DNA of 12,751 nt from JBDRGC01 sp043818215 (GCA_043818215.1 JBDRGC010000455.1:1-12751), one strand, 5' to 3'; shown: positions 1 through 6,541, counted from the stretch's first letter. Notes: a model not told the origin generated them from the letters alone. A program made the numbers and translations.

Positions 1-50
1 TGGGGCGCATTTACAAGTTGGGGGAGGGCAACTTTCCAAACCTATTTAAC

Positions 51-137
51 CACGGATTTACCCTAAAGGGCACGATGTCACCGATTTCACTGATTTTTTA
101 ACGCCTTTTATCCGTGAAATCCGTTGAATCCGTGTCC
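51..137. repeat. Dispersed hairpin repeat, ACGGAT/ATCCGT family, left copy
   Basis: CACGGATT at 51-58 is the reverse complement of AATCCGTG at 127-134, with further ATCCGTG and CACCGAT half-sites between. A related copy lies at 12644-12714. It sits just past the stop codon of the minus-strand gene at 173-1885, so it could also shape the 3' end of that transcript. No ORF of interest is present in bases 1-172. Confidence 0.6.
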
Positions 138-172
138 GAAAAAGATTAGTCAGCCAACCAGCTTTGAAAGTC

Positions 173-1885
173 TCATTGATTACTGTTCACAACCACCCAA
201 CCACCCCCCACATCTTCAAGATGCAGCGCGACTACATCCGGGCCTGAGTCGCTGACCACGACCTGGGCTGTATTACCCTCCACCCGAATGCACTGAACCC
301 GATAACCATCCCCCAACAGATACCTCACAATTTCAAGATGAGCGCCGGCCAGCGGATGAGCCGCAAATGGGAAATCTGCCTGCGCGTCCCTGGCATCCAG
401 CACGGCGTTGACGGCCTCCAAAGCCGGCTCCATTTCCGAGTAGCGTCCGGCGCGCAAATACTCATCCGCAGTGACGAGCAAAGTCTCCAGCGCCAAATTT
501 TCGGGCCGGGAGGGATAGCGGACGAGATCGGCCACAATGCCGCGCTCGCGCATCCCAGGCCCATCAGGCAGCCAGACGGTGAGGAAATAAGCCGATGGAT
601 CCAAAGATTGCTGATAGCGGCGCACAGTATCGTAGAATCCCACCGTCAGGCGCACATCATCGTACAGTTCGAGCGTAACCTGCTGTTGCTTCAGTGCATC
701 TATAAAACGCGCTTCCAATTGGACCAGGGTCAAATCGAAATGGATTCTTAGCGCAGCATCGAGGGCCTCTGAGTGTTTGCCGTCAGGTTCAGAGTGGATA
801 TCCCGGTAAAACGCCGAAAACGCCTCCCACCCCCAGGTTTCCACCATAGACTCCACCAACGCCCCGGCCTGCAAGTAGCCGATCTCGTGTTGGGATGTGT
901 AGAAATTATCAGTCAGGGGAGTCAGCGGCAAATACCAGTCCAATCCCAATTCTTGATCCGAGGGGGCCAACAAGGCCGCCGCGCGGGGAATCAGAGACTC
1001 AGGCTTGAAATGTCCGCCGGTCAGATACACCGCCAGCCCCTCGACAAGAATGGTCGGGAGCAGGTCGCCTCCCAGGCGGGCATCCAAAATATGTACCATT
1101 TCGTGATGCAGCACCGTCTCGATGCTGCTGCCGGCGTAATTGCGGTCGAGGTAAGAAACGTAAACATCCCCGAAAGCAAAGCCGCCGTGGCCCAAGACCC
1201 GCGGCATCAGAGTGACCTCGATTGGCTCGGTGAACTCGAGGCCCAGCAACCCGGCGACGTCTTCGGCCTGGGCGTCGGCCTGCTCCAGCACGGTCTGAAG
1301 GTCGCGGTCGGCGGCGGTGTCGGTGATGTAATGCACCAGGCAGCAATCGCTCTCGTCGACGGCCCACTGCGCGTCAGGTTCGGGCAGCGGGATGGCAGTT
1401 TCGGCTTGCAGGGTGAGAGTATGGGTCCAGGTGATCCCCAGGGGCTGAATCGAAAACGTCAGGGTGCGCGCCCCAGCTTCAAGTCCGGCAGTGTCCCACA
1501 CCCAGGGCAGAGTGGCCTGGTAGCGGCCTCCAATCCCAAAGGGGGCAAATCCGGCCGAGGCCAGAATTTCATCGTCCACTGTATCTGCCTGCACCCGCAA
1601 TTCTTCGTCATCCAGATTCAAATCCGGCGGGGCGATGATTTCAAGGCTGATTAAATCGCCGACGTATAACCCGCCATCGGGATGAACCCGCACGCCGAAA
1701 TTGGGGACTGGCTGGGTGGTGACAACTGTGGGCGTGGGAGGAGGCAGCGTGGACGTGGGAGGAGGCAGCGTGACCGTGGGAGGAGACAGCGTGACCGTGG
1801 GAGGCGGCAGCGCGGCAGGGACGAAAGCCCGGCACGCCATGACCGCCAGCAGGAGAACAGTGAGGGTAATTTGGGTTCGGCGCAT
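173..1885 (-). CDS. Secreted lipoprotein with peptidase MA-like (gluzincin) domain
   Basis: Predicted zinc metallopeptidase of 570 residues, exported and lipid-anchored. The N-terminus has Arg-Arg, a hydrophobic stretch and a lipobox-like VMAC with Cys18. A Pro/Thr-rich linker follows at about residues 25-60, encoded by 21-bp tandem repeats. A beta-rich region covers about 62-160. The catalytic segment is HEMVH at 261-265, with Glu282 in VEGLAVYLTG as the likely third zinc ligand (HExxH followed by E about 17 residues later, as in gluzincins). The C-terminal 150 residues resemble a small accessory fold and end in a glycine-rich strand. The ATG start at 1885 is supported by the signal peptide. 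No Shine-Dalgarno is visible, but a TATAAT lies 7 bp upstream, suggesting a leaderless message. It stands alone; the divergent neighbour is another lipoprotein. The substrate is unknown. Peptidase activity is inferred from the zinc motif only. Confidence 0.85.
   Translation of the reverse strand: MRRTQITLTVLLLAVMACRAFVPAALPPPTVTLSPPTVTLPPPTSTLPPPTPTVVTTQPVPNFGVRVHPDGGLYVGDLISLEIIAPPDLNLDDEELRVQADTVDDEILASAGFAPFGIGGRYQATLPWVWDTAGLEAGARTLTFSIQPLGITWTHTLTLQAETAIPLPEPDAQWAVDESDCCLVHYITDTAADRDLQTVLEQADAQAEDVAGLLGLEFTEPIEVTLMPRVLGHGGFAFGDVYVSYLDRNYAGSSIETVLHHEMVHILDARLGGDLLPTILVEGLAVYLTGGHFKPESLIPRAAALLAPSDQELGLDWYLPLTPLTDNFYTSQHEIGYLQAGALVESMVETWGWEAFSAFYRDIHSEPDGKHSEALDAALRIHFDLTLVQLEARFIDALKQQQVTLELYDDVRLTVGFYDTVRRYQQSLDPSAYFLTVWLPDGPGMRERGIVADLVRYPSRPENLALETLLVTADEYLRAGRYSEMEPALEAVNAVLDARDAQADFPFAAHPLAGAHLEIVRYLLGDGYRVQCIRVEGNTAQVVVSDSGPDVVALHLEDVGGGWVVVNSNQ
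1734..1812 (-). repeat. 21-bp tandem repeat inside the lipoprotein linker
   Basis: Three full units (1734-1754, 1755-1775, 1776-1796) and a partial fourth (1797-1812) of a 21-bp motif starting GTGGGAGG on the plus strand. Read on the minus strand it encodes PPPTVTL-like heptapeptides of the Pro/Thr linker. The period is a multiple of three, so copy-number change would lengthen or shorten the linker without a frameshift. Confidence 0.85.
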
Positions 1886-1892
1886 GGGCAGT

Positions 1893-1898
1893 ATTATA
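1893..1898 (-). promoter_or_regulatory. -10 box for the metallopeptidase gene (leaderless candidate)
   Basis: A perfect TATAAT on the minus strand lies 7 bp before the ATG at 1885. This places the expected transcription start at or next to the start codon. No good -35 is visible 16-18 bp upstream and there is no Shine-Dalgarno. That combination fits a leaderless transcript. Confidence 0.55.
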
Positions 1899-1976
1899 CC
1901 TTTGCTGGCGAGGGGGCAGCACGGATTGGTAGTGGCTATAGTCTTTCAGAAAAGGATTTTGACTCAGCTTGTCATT

Positions 1977-2098
1977 CCCAAAGGGACAAGTGTGCGAAGC
2001 AGCTTTACCGCTGCCTGCCCTGAGTGTGTCGAAGGGAAGCAATCTCATCCTTGGTAAGAAGGAGATTGCTTCACCGAAAAGCGTCGGTTCGCAATGAC
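1977..2098. repeat. Cluster of dispersed repeat modules in the divergent intergenic region
   Basis: Three modules follow each other. CCCAAAGGGACAAGTGT at 1978-1994 recurs inverted near 3968-3985. The CCTGAGTGTGTCGAAGGG module ends at 2036 and is related to 3771-3789 and to 4015-4034 (inverted). A hairpin has 11-bp perfect arms, GAAGCAATCTC (2036-2046) and GAGATTGCTTC (2062-2072), followed by TTCGCAATGAC. A related hairpin lies at 12421-12451. From 2099 to 2248 I see no gene or clear structure. Confidence 0.7.
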
Positions 2099-2248
2099 AT
2101 CTGGGTAAGCGGAGTCAAAAATATTTTCTTAACATCTATAGATACTAAGTGCTGGCCTTGCTCTGGTTACGATGCTCCTGCGTCGCGACGTGAAGCGAGC
2201 GTCTGTGTCGAACCCACCGTTAGGCGCTCTGCGTTCCGCTAAAAACCA

Positions 2249-2336
2249 GTCTAGACTCGCCGCCCAACGGGTCTAGACTCGTTGCGCATCGGGTCTAGAC
2301 TCGTTGCGCAACGAGTCTAGACTCATTGCCCAACTG
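2249..2336. repeat. Four 22-bp tandem repeats centred on GTCTAGACTC
   Basis: GTCTAGAC starts at 2249, 2271, 2293 and 2315, an exact 22-bp period. The rest of each unit varies around CGTTGCGCAACG. Positions 2294-2321 form a perfect 28-bp palindrome because the unit is itself nearly self-complementary. It lies about 95 bp upstream of the candidate -10 box for the phospholipase D-like gene, so these could be repeated protein-binding sites. It may equally be a neutral minisatellite. Confidence 0.85.
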
Positions 2337-2420
2337 ATTTTATTGGTTTTCTATGCGATCTTCGCGCACTCCGCGGTGAATCTGGGATCAACTGCGTAAC
2401 TCTTAAGAAAAAAGACCTGC

Positions 2421-2426
2421 TATAAT
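2421..2426 (+). promoter_or_regulatory. Candidate -10 box upstream of the PLD-like lipoprotein
   Basis: A perfect TATAAT at 2421-2426 on the plus strand, without a convincing -35. Use of this site would give a leader of about 110 nt containing the whole heptamer tract. An alternative is TCTAAT at 2532-2537, five bases before the ATG, which would make the transcript leaderless like its divergent neighbour. Confidence 0.4.
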
Positions 2427-2448
2427 TGCCCTGACGGAATTCATCTCT

Positions 2449-2532
2449 CCACCCTCCACCCGCCATTCGCCATTCGCCATTCGCCACCCGCCATTCGCCA
2501 TTCGCCATTCGCCACCCTCTACCCTCTACCCT
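2449..2532. repeat. Twelve-copy heptamer tract (CCATTCG / CCACCCG / CTACCCT)
   Basis: Twelve consecutive heptamers in perfect register. The order is CCACCCT, CCACCCG, three CCATTCG, CCACCCG, three CCATTCG, CCACCCT, two CTACCCT. It ends 10 bp before the ATG at 2543. The internal order (three CCATTCG plus one CCACCCG, repeated) shows higher-order duplication. A 7-bp unit is not a multiple of three, and the tract is outside the coding region, so it is a candidate for slippage that changes promoter or leader spacing. Confidence 0.9.
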
Positions 2533-2542
2533 CTAATTTCCC

Positions 2543-3610
2543 ATGATCAAACGCCTTCTGCTGCTACTTATCTTCACCATCACCGCCTGCACTCCCACCC
2601 CGCCTGCCCCTCTACCCCCGCAGCCGAGTATCACACCCACCGGCGAGGCTGTCCCGGCGGGCGATTGGTACACTATCTATTTCACCGACCCCGAAAGCCC
2701 CACCGCCAGCAGCTACCGTGGCGGCCCGGATGACGCTCTGGCAGCCGCTATCCGGGAGGCGCGGCTCTCGGTAGACGTGGCAGTTTACCATCTCAACCTG
2801 TGGAGCATACGTGACGCGTTGATTGCGGCCCACAACGCCGGCGTGACGGTGCGGGTGGTCACCGAGAGCGACAATATGGACGAGGTGGAAATTCAGGATT
2901 TGCAGGCCGCGGGCATCGAGGTGCTGGGAGACCGGCGAGAAAGCCTGATGCACAACAAATTCGTGATCATCGACGGGTTGGAAGTGTGGCTTGGCTCGAT
3001 GAATTTCACCATCAATGGAGCCTACAACAATGACAACAACTTGATCCGCATTCGTTCTTCTCGATTGGCGGAGAATTACACTTCCGAATTCGAGGAGATG
3101 TTCGAACGCGACATGTTTGGCAATCACGCGATCGACAATACTCCCCACCCCAGCCTGACGGTGGAGGGCACCCAAATCGAGACTTATTTTTCCCCCGACG
3201 ACGGCACGGCAGCCCATATCATCGCGGCCATCCAGGGGGTCGAAGAGAGCATTTATTTCATGGCTTATTCTTTCACCTCGGACGGGATTGCCGAAGCGAT
3301 GTTGGAACAAGCTTACGCGGGGGTCACAGTGGCGGGGGTATTCGAGGAAAGTCAATACTTTTCCAATCGCGGCACCGAATTCGACCGGTTGCTCAACGGC
3401 GGCCTCGACATCCGGCTAGATGGCAATCCCCGCAACATGCACCACAAAGTCATCATCATCGACGGGGAAATCGTCATCACCGGTTCGTACAATTTCAGCG
3501 CCAGTGCCGAAGAGAGCAACGACGAGAATACGCTGCTCATTCACAATGCCGATATAGCCGCGCAGTATTTAGCCGAATTCGAGCGTGTGTTTTCGGCTGC
3601 GCAGGAGTGA
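2543..3610 (+). CDS. Phospholipase D-like lipoprotein with two HKD motifs
   Basis: A 355-residue member of the phospholipase D / nuclease superfamily. Enzymes of this family cleave phosphodiester bonds by a two-histidine mechanism; the substrate may be lipid or nucleic acid and cannot be told here. The N-terminus MIKRLLLLLIFTITAC is a lipoprotein signal with lipobox ITAC and Cys16, followed by a Pro/Thr-rich spacer, so it is expected outside the cytoplasmic membrane. HKD motif 1 is H137-N-K139 to D144 in MHNKFVIIDG, followed by GSMNFT. HKD motif 2 is H300-H-K302 to D307 in HHKVIIIDGE, followed by GSYNFSASAEESNDEN. Both halves are complete, giving an intact pseudo-dimer. No Shine-Dalgarno precedes the ATG, and a heptamer tract lies directly before it. 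A hairpin terminator follows. The family call is firm; the function is open. Confidence 0.93.
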   Translation: MIKRLLLLLIFTITACTPTPPAPLPPQPSITPTGEAVPAGDWYTIYFTDPESPTASSYRGGPDDALAAAIREARLSVDVAVYHLNLWSIRDALIAAHNAGVTVRVVTESDNMDEVEIQDLQAAGIEVLGDRRESLMHNKFVIIDGLEVWLGSMNFTINGAYNNDNNLIRIRSSRLAENYTSEFEEMFERDMFGNHAIDNTPHPSLTVEGTQIETYFSPDDGTAAHIIAAIQGVEESIYFMAYSFTSDGIAEAMLEQAYAGVTVAGVFEESQYFSNRGTEFDRLLNGGLDIRLDGNPRNMHHKVIIIDGEIVITGSYNFSASAEESNDENTLLIHNADIAAQYLAEFERVFSAAQE

Positions 3611-3635
3611 GTACGAAGAGTAAACAGGGTACACA

Positions 3636-3717
3636 GGCAAACAAGGTATACAAGGTAAACAGGGTATACAAGGGAAACACAGTATCACGTCTGTATACCC
3701 TATATACCTTGTTTACC
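3636..3717 (+). terminator. Nested inverted repeat after the PLD-like gene
   Basis: The inner stem is GGGTATACA (3662-3670) with TGTATACCC (3692-3700). The outer arms at 3636-3650 and 3703-3717 match over 15 bp with one mismatch, and CTTTTAAT follows. It starts 25 bp past the stop codon. The left arm consists of degenerate GGTAAACA/GGTATACA microrepeats, so the structure may have grown from a microsatellite. Use as a terminator is inferred. Confidence 0.6.
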
Positions 3718-3760
3718 TTTTAATCATTTGGGTGTGTTTCATTTGATTTGAAAGCGCTTA

Positions 3761-4043
3761 TTGAGCGTTGTCCTGAGTTTATCGAAGGGTAGGGCGACAT
3801 GTTTTTCGTCGCCCGTATACCTATGCAGGCACTGCGCACCTGCACCGAACGCAGGTATGGTGTTGAAATCAAGCGATATTGCTCGGTCAAAGCGACATTT
3901 CTTGGTTTCGACACCTGCACTTGCAGTACGGCGCAGGTGCGCAGCGCCTGCATACTTATCCCTGTGGGACACTTGTCCCTTTGGGATAGGTATACGCCGG
4001 AAAAGCATCGGCTACCCTTCGGTGAATTCAGGACACCGCTCAA
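3761..4043. repeat. 283-bp long imperfect palindrome (foldback element)
   Basis: Matching arms are TTGAGCG (3761-3767) with CGCTCAA (4037-4043); GTCCTGAGTTTATCGAAGGG from 3770 with a 4012-4034 partner; GTATACCTAT near 3814 with an inverted copy near 3985-3994; TGCAGGCACTGCGCACCTGC near 3824 with an inverted copy near 3935-3955; GGTGTTGAAATCAAG near 3858 with CTTGGTTTCGACACC near 3901. The centre is near 3887. The left arm also holds a local hairpin, GGGCGAC/GTCGCCC. It contains no transposase gene, and ORFs across it look spurious. It separates the PLD-like gene from the toxin-antitoxin cluster. Confidence 0.8.
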
Positions 4044-4088
4044 CCGGCGAAATGTCTTACTCCAACTTATTTGACCCCCCCCACTTGA

Positions 4089-4346
4089 TTAAAGTGAATG
4101 GGTTTCCTCCCTCAGTCGATCCATCACCCACATACGGATCATGGTCTAGTAGCCAATGCCTCTCCCCGCGGATATGGCTTTTAACTTTTCGATGACGGTA
4201 TGGTCAAAGCGCAAAGAAATCTGCTTCTTCGGTTGACGAGCATCGACAAAAGTCATTTCCACAGGTTCGGTTTCATCCAAAAACACCGTGGAGTTATACG
4301 TGTCCCAAAATTCAGATTCTTCTTTTTCGCTGGCAAATTCTGGCAA
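4089..4346 (-). pseudogene. CopG/BrnA-type antitoxin interrupted by an amber codon
   Basis: The TTG start at 4346 gives MPEFASEKEESEFWDT, the typical N-terminus of short CopG/BrnA-type antitoxins, which bind DNA through a ribbon-helix-helix fold and neutralise a partner toxin. The frame reads into the conserved end AGRGIGY and stops at TAG (4146-4148). After that codon the same frame continues TMIRMWVMDRLREE and ends at TAA (4089-4091). Family members normally have Gln there (GIGYQTLI.MW), so a single CAG-to-TAG change explains the break; without it the product would be 85 residues. It starts 13 bp after the PIN toxin stop, on the same strand. No BrnT-like toxin gene is seen beside it, so it is probably an orphan. 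The 66-residue product lacks the last helix and may not fold. Confidence 0.8.
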
Positions 4347-4359
4347 TTTAGTCGTGCGC

Positions 4360-4749
4360 TCACTTCCCTCGCTTGTATGGCAGTTTTACAGTTATATCAT
4401 CCATCGGGTAATGCCGGATGTTGCGCGTGTAGAGTATTGCTACGGTATCCTGAGCCGTTGCTGCAATCAACGCATCCCCGAAGTCCATATTATGGCTGCG
4501 TCGATACTGGCGCAGGTAAAACCCCGCTGTGCGACTGATTGCTTCGTTGACATCTATGATGTAAAACATGTCTAAAAGACGCTCTGTGCGGTCTTCTTCG
4601 CCTGCGCGCATCCCGCCCAAGAGTTCCGTTACGGTGACAACCGAGACAGCTAATGTTTCACCAGCTGCCAGGGCATCGGACAAATGATCCAGTGCGGCTT
4701 GATGGCCGTGGAAATGATCGATGACGATGTCTGTATCAATCAGTATCAC
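4360..4749 (-). CDS. vapC: PIN-domain toxin, VapC type
   Basis: A 129-residue PIN-domain ribonuclease, expected to act as the toxin of a type II VapBC pair by cutting RNA in a metal-dependent way. Acidic residues visible are D5 and D7 in LIDTDIVID, E42 in TELLGG and D92 in DFGDALIAA. The usual TRN motif follows at 108-110 (LYTRNIRHYPM). These are all the expected active-site positions, so the domain looks intact and of normal length. The start is GTG at 4749, inside the end of the upstream antitoxin gene with a 14-nt overlap, which implies translational coupling. The C-terminal tail VKLPYKRGK is short and basic. The CopG-type antitoxin remnant follows 13 bp downstream. Confidence 0.92.
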   Translation of the reverse strand: MILIDTDIVIDHFHGHQAALDHLSDALAAGETLAVSVVTVTELLGGMRAGEEDRTERLLDMFYIIDVNEAISRTAGFYLRQYRRSHNMDFGDALIAATAQDTVAILYTRNIRHYPMDDITVKLPYKRGK

Positions 4750-5011
4750 TGTATCTCAACCCAAGATCGTCCAGACGATGACCCTTGCGTATGGCGTTCA
4801 CGTAAGCGACCCCATCAGAGGGAATATCATCTCGATCTGCCCACATGCCAAAAGTTTCCATCAAACGCTCCCGGATCACTTCGACCGATGTTATCGTCAG
4901 GCGGCCCAAATTATCAACTCTAAAGGCTACTTCTTGTCCAACCTGAATATATTCGCGAAACTGTGCGGGTATGCTGATTGTGTATTCGGACTCTACTTTT
5001 GTAACAATCAT
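4736..5011 (-). CDS. vapB: AbrB/SpoVT-type antitoxin, VapB
   Basis: A 91-residue antitoxin for the adjacent PIN toxin. The N-terminal half (MIVTKVESEYTISIPAQFRE, then VGQEV and a GRLTI strand) is a swapped-hairpin AbrB DNA-binding domain. The C-terminal half, rich in charged residues, should wrap the toxin. The ATG at 5011 is chosen because GGAGG lies 7-8 bp upstream and a TATAAT 18 bp upstream. A longer frame exists but runs back through this promoter into the tandem array and is not credible. It is the first gene of the operon and overlaps the toxin start by 14 nt. VapB-VapC complexes usually repress their own promoter, so the nearby -10 region is the likely operator. Confidence 0.9.
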   Translation of the reverse strand: MIVTKVESEYTISIPAQFREYIQVGQEVAFRVDNLGRLTITSVEVIRERLMETFGMWADRDDIPSDGVAYVNAIRKGHRLDDLGLRYSDTD

Positions 5012-5029
5012 AGGTGTACCTCCGAAATG

Positions 5030-5035
5030 ATTATA
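5030..5035 (-). promoter_or_regulatory. -10 box of the vapBC operon
   Basis: A perfect TATAAT on the minus strand, 18 bp before the ATG at 5011, with GGAGG in between. No clear -35 is seen; the -35 region falls inside the start of the tandem array (from 5047). Array sequence therefore forms part of the promoter. Confidence 0.65.
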
Positions 5036-5046
5036 ACCTAAATTTT

Positions 5047-5951
5047 GCCGACCGATAATCACCGACTCGCCGCCAGACATTCCAGGTTTTCGGAAACCTG
5101 GAAGGTCTTTACCGACCACCGACTGCCGACTCGCCGGCCGACATCGAATTGAATTCGATGCTGCTACGAGAAACCTGTTAAAACAGGTTCAGGGTGTGCC
5201 GCAACATGCTTTAGCAGCCGACCGATGACCGACGACCGATGACCGATGATCACCGACTCACCGCCAGACCTTCCAGGTTTTCGGAAACCTGGAAGGTCTT
5301 GACCGACCGCCGACTACCGACTCGCCGTCCGACATCGAATGAATTCGATGCTGCTACGAGAAACCTGTTAAAACAGGTTCAGGGCGTGCCGCAACATGCT
5401 TTAACAGCCGACCGATGACCGATGATCACCGACTCGCCGCCAGATCTTCCAGGTTCTCGGAAACCTGGAAGGTCTTGACCGACCGCCGGCTGCCGACTCG
5501 CCGGCCGACATCGAATTGAATTCGATGCTGCTACGAGAAACCTGTTAAAACAGGTTCAGGGCGTGCCACAACATGCTTTAACAGCCGACCGATGACCGAC
5601 GACCGATGACCGATGATTACCGACTCGCCGCCAGACCTTCCAGGTTTTCGGAAACCTGGAAGGTCTTTACCGACCACCGACTGCCGACTCGCTGTCCGAC
5701 ATCGAATTGAATTCGATGCTGCTAGGAGAAACCTGTTAAAACAGGTTCAGGGCGTGCCGCAACATGCTTTAACAGCCGACCGATGACCGACGATCACCGA
5801 CTCGCCGCCAGACCTTCCAGGTTTTCGGAAACCTGGAAGGTCTTGACCGACCGCCGACTACCGACTCGCCGGCCGACATCGAATTGAATTCGATGCTGCT
5901 AGGAGAAACCTGTTAAAACAGGTTCAGGGCGTGCCGCAACATGCTTTAGCA
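5047..5951. repeat. Five-copy tandem array, 170-191 bp unit with three hairpins
   Basis: Units are 5047-5216, 5217-5406, 5407-5583, 5584-5774 and 5775-5951. Each carries, in order: a GCCGACCGATGACCGA linker of variable length; a 24-26 bp palindrome CTTCCAGGTTTTCGG plus its mirror; CATCGAATTGAATTCGATG (one base shorter in unit 2); and AACCTGTTAAAACAGGTT, then GCAACATGCTTTARCA. Copies are highly similar, and lengths alternate (190, 177, 191, 177) because the linker gains or loses about 14 bp of GACCGATGACC-type repeats. Unit length is not a multiple of three and no ORF spans it, so it is non-coding. It is not a CRISPR array, as repeats and spacers cannot be told apart. Confidence 0.95.
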
Positions 5952-6000
5952 GGTTTCCAATACCAGACCCCTTTTCATTCGGGTGGCTGATTTGATTGTT

Positions 6001-6041
6001 GACTCGCCGACTCGCCGACTCGCCGACTCGCTGACTCGCTG
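6001..6041. repeat. GACTCGCC octamer microsatellite
   Basis: Five head-to-tail octamers: three GACTCGCC and two GACTCGCT. The same octamer occurs singly in each unit of the neighbouring array, so the microsatellite may have been seeded from it. Confidence 0.9.
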
Positions 6042-6152
6042 TTTTAGCGGCTTGCCTGCTACGTACCAAATTGCGCTTAGAAACGCATACCGTTCGCAAA
6101 TGGCGATTCCGATAGAATCCAGCCGTTACAATGAGCTAACAGGTGTTTCAAG

Positions 6153-6207
6153 CGCGAACAAATGGACACTTTTTCCTTGAAAATACGGCTTTGTCCACTT
6201 GTTCGCG
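6153..6207. repeat. Inverted repeat, arms CGCGAACAA-TGGAC
   Basis: CGCGAACAA (6153-6161) and TGGAC (6163-6167) pair with GTCCA (6193-6197) and TTGTTCGCG (6199-6207). This gives 14 paired bases with one mismatch around a 25-nt loop. No T-run follows, so it is unlikely to be an intrinsic terminator. Confidence 0.6.
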
Positions 6208-6326
6208 AATGGTTCGCAAGGTCGGTACAAACGCGCGTAAAAGTGTACTACAATATCGTTGGAGCGAGAATTCAAGCGGTTATTTTGAAGCTCCCCCAAT
6301 ACCTATGCCGCGTTCAAGCGGATTGC

Positions 6327-6346
6327 CCCAGTGCCCTTGCACTGGG
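6327..6346. repeat. Compact hairpin CCCAGTGC-CCTT-GCACTGGG
   Basis: Perfect 8-bp stem with a 4-nt loop. Another pair, CACTAC with GTAGTG, encloses the sequence just to the right (about 6358-6388). No gene is adjacent. Confidence 0.6.
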
Positions 6347-6422
6347 ATTGGCCGATCCCACTACGCTCTGCTTCGGGGATAATGTAGTGCCTGTAGAACG
6401 CTCCTTCGGCCTTAAAACCTGA

Positions 6423-6454
6423 TACCTGTTTACCTGTCTACCTGTCTACCTGAT
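6423..6454. repeat. TACCTGTC octamer microsatellite
   Basis: Four octamers: TACCTGTT, two TACCTGTC and TACCTGAT. They resemble the GGTAAACAGG microrepeats near 3650 on the opposite strand. Confidence 0.85.
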
Positions 6455-6541
6455 ACTTTCCCCCCAATGTTCGAAAACAGGCCCAAGTTCGTTTTCATCG
6501 AGACTTGAACCCAACGTTCCAGATTCACTTTGCCGTTAAAC

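Larger units (their letters stand above)
5952..6541. other. Non-coding stretch with small repeats
   Basis: No credible gene is seen on either strand; the ORFs here are short and read through octamer repeats or hairpins. The separately listed small repeats account for part of it. The remainder (about 6042-6150 and 6208-6320) shows nothing I recognise. Confidence 0.6.

Noticed and set aside
773..1654. 293-codon plus-strand ORF
   Set aside because: It is antisense to the metallopeptidase gene, whose signal peptide and HExxH motif are clear; the translated protein has no recognisable domain.
2323..2508. Minus-strand ORF with MANGEWR-type repeats
   Set aside because: It is a translation of the heptamer tract in the promoter region of the PLD-like gene, with no initiation signal.
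4146..4148. Reassigned TAG codon (alternative genetic code)
   Set aside because: TAG is the natural stop of the ATPase gene (6688) and the dehydrogenase gene (9350) in the same window.
3761..4195. Plus-strand ORF of 144 codons
   Set aside because: It crosses the 283-bp palindrome and the antisense of the antitoxin gene, and its protein shows no recognisable feature.
5012..5119. N-terminal extension of the AbrB-type antitoxin
   Set aside because: It would start inside the hairpin array and translate through a TATAAT and GGAGG; the AbrB domain begins exactly at the ATG at 5011.
5047..5951. CRISPR array
   Set aside because: The repeated unit is 170-191 bp and nearly identical throughout; there are no short repeats separated by unique spacers.
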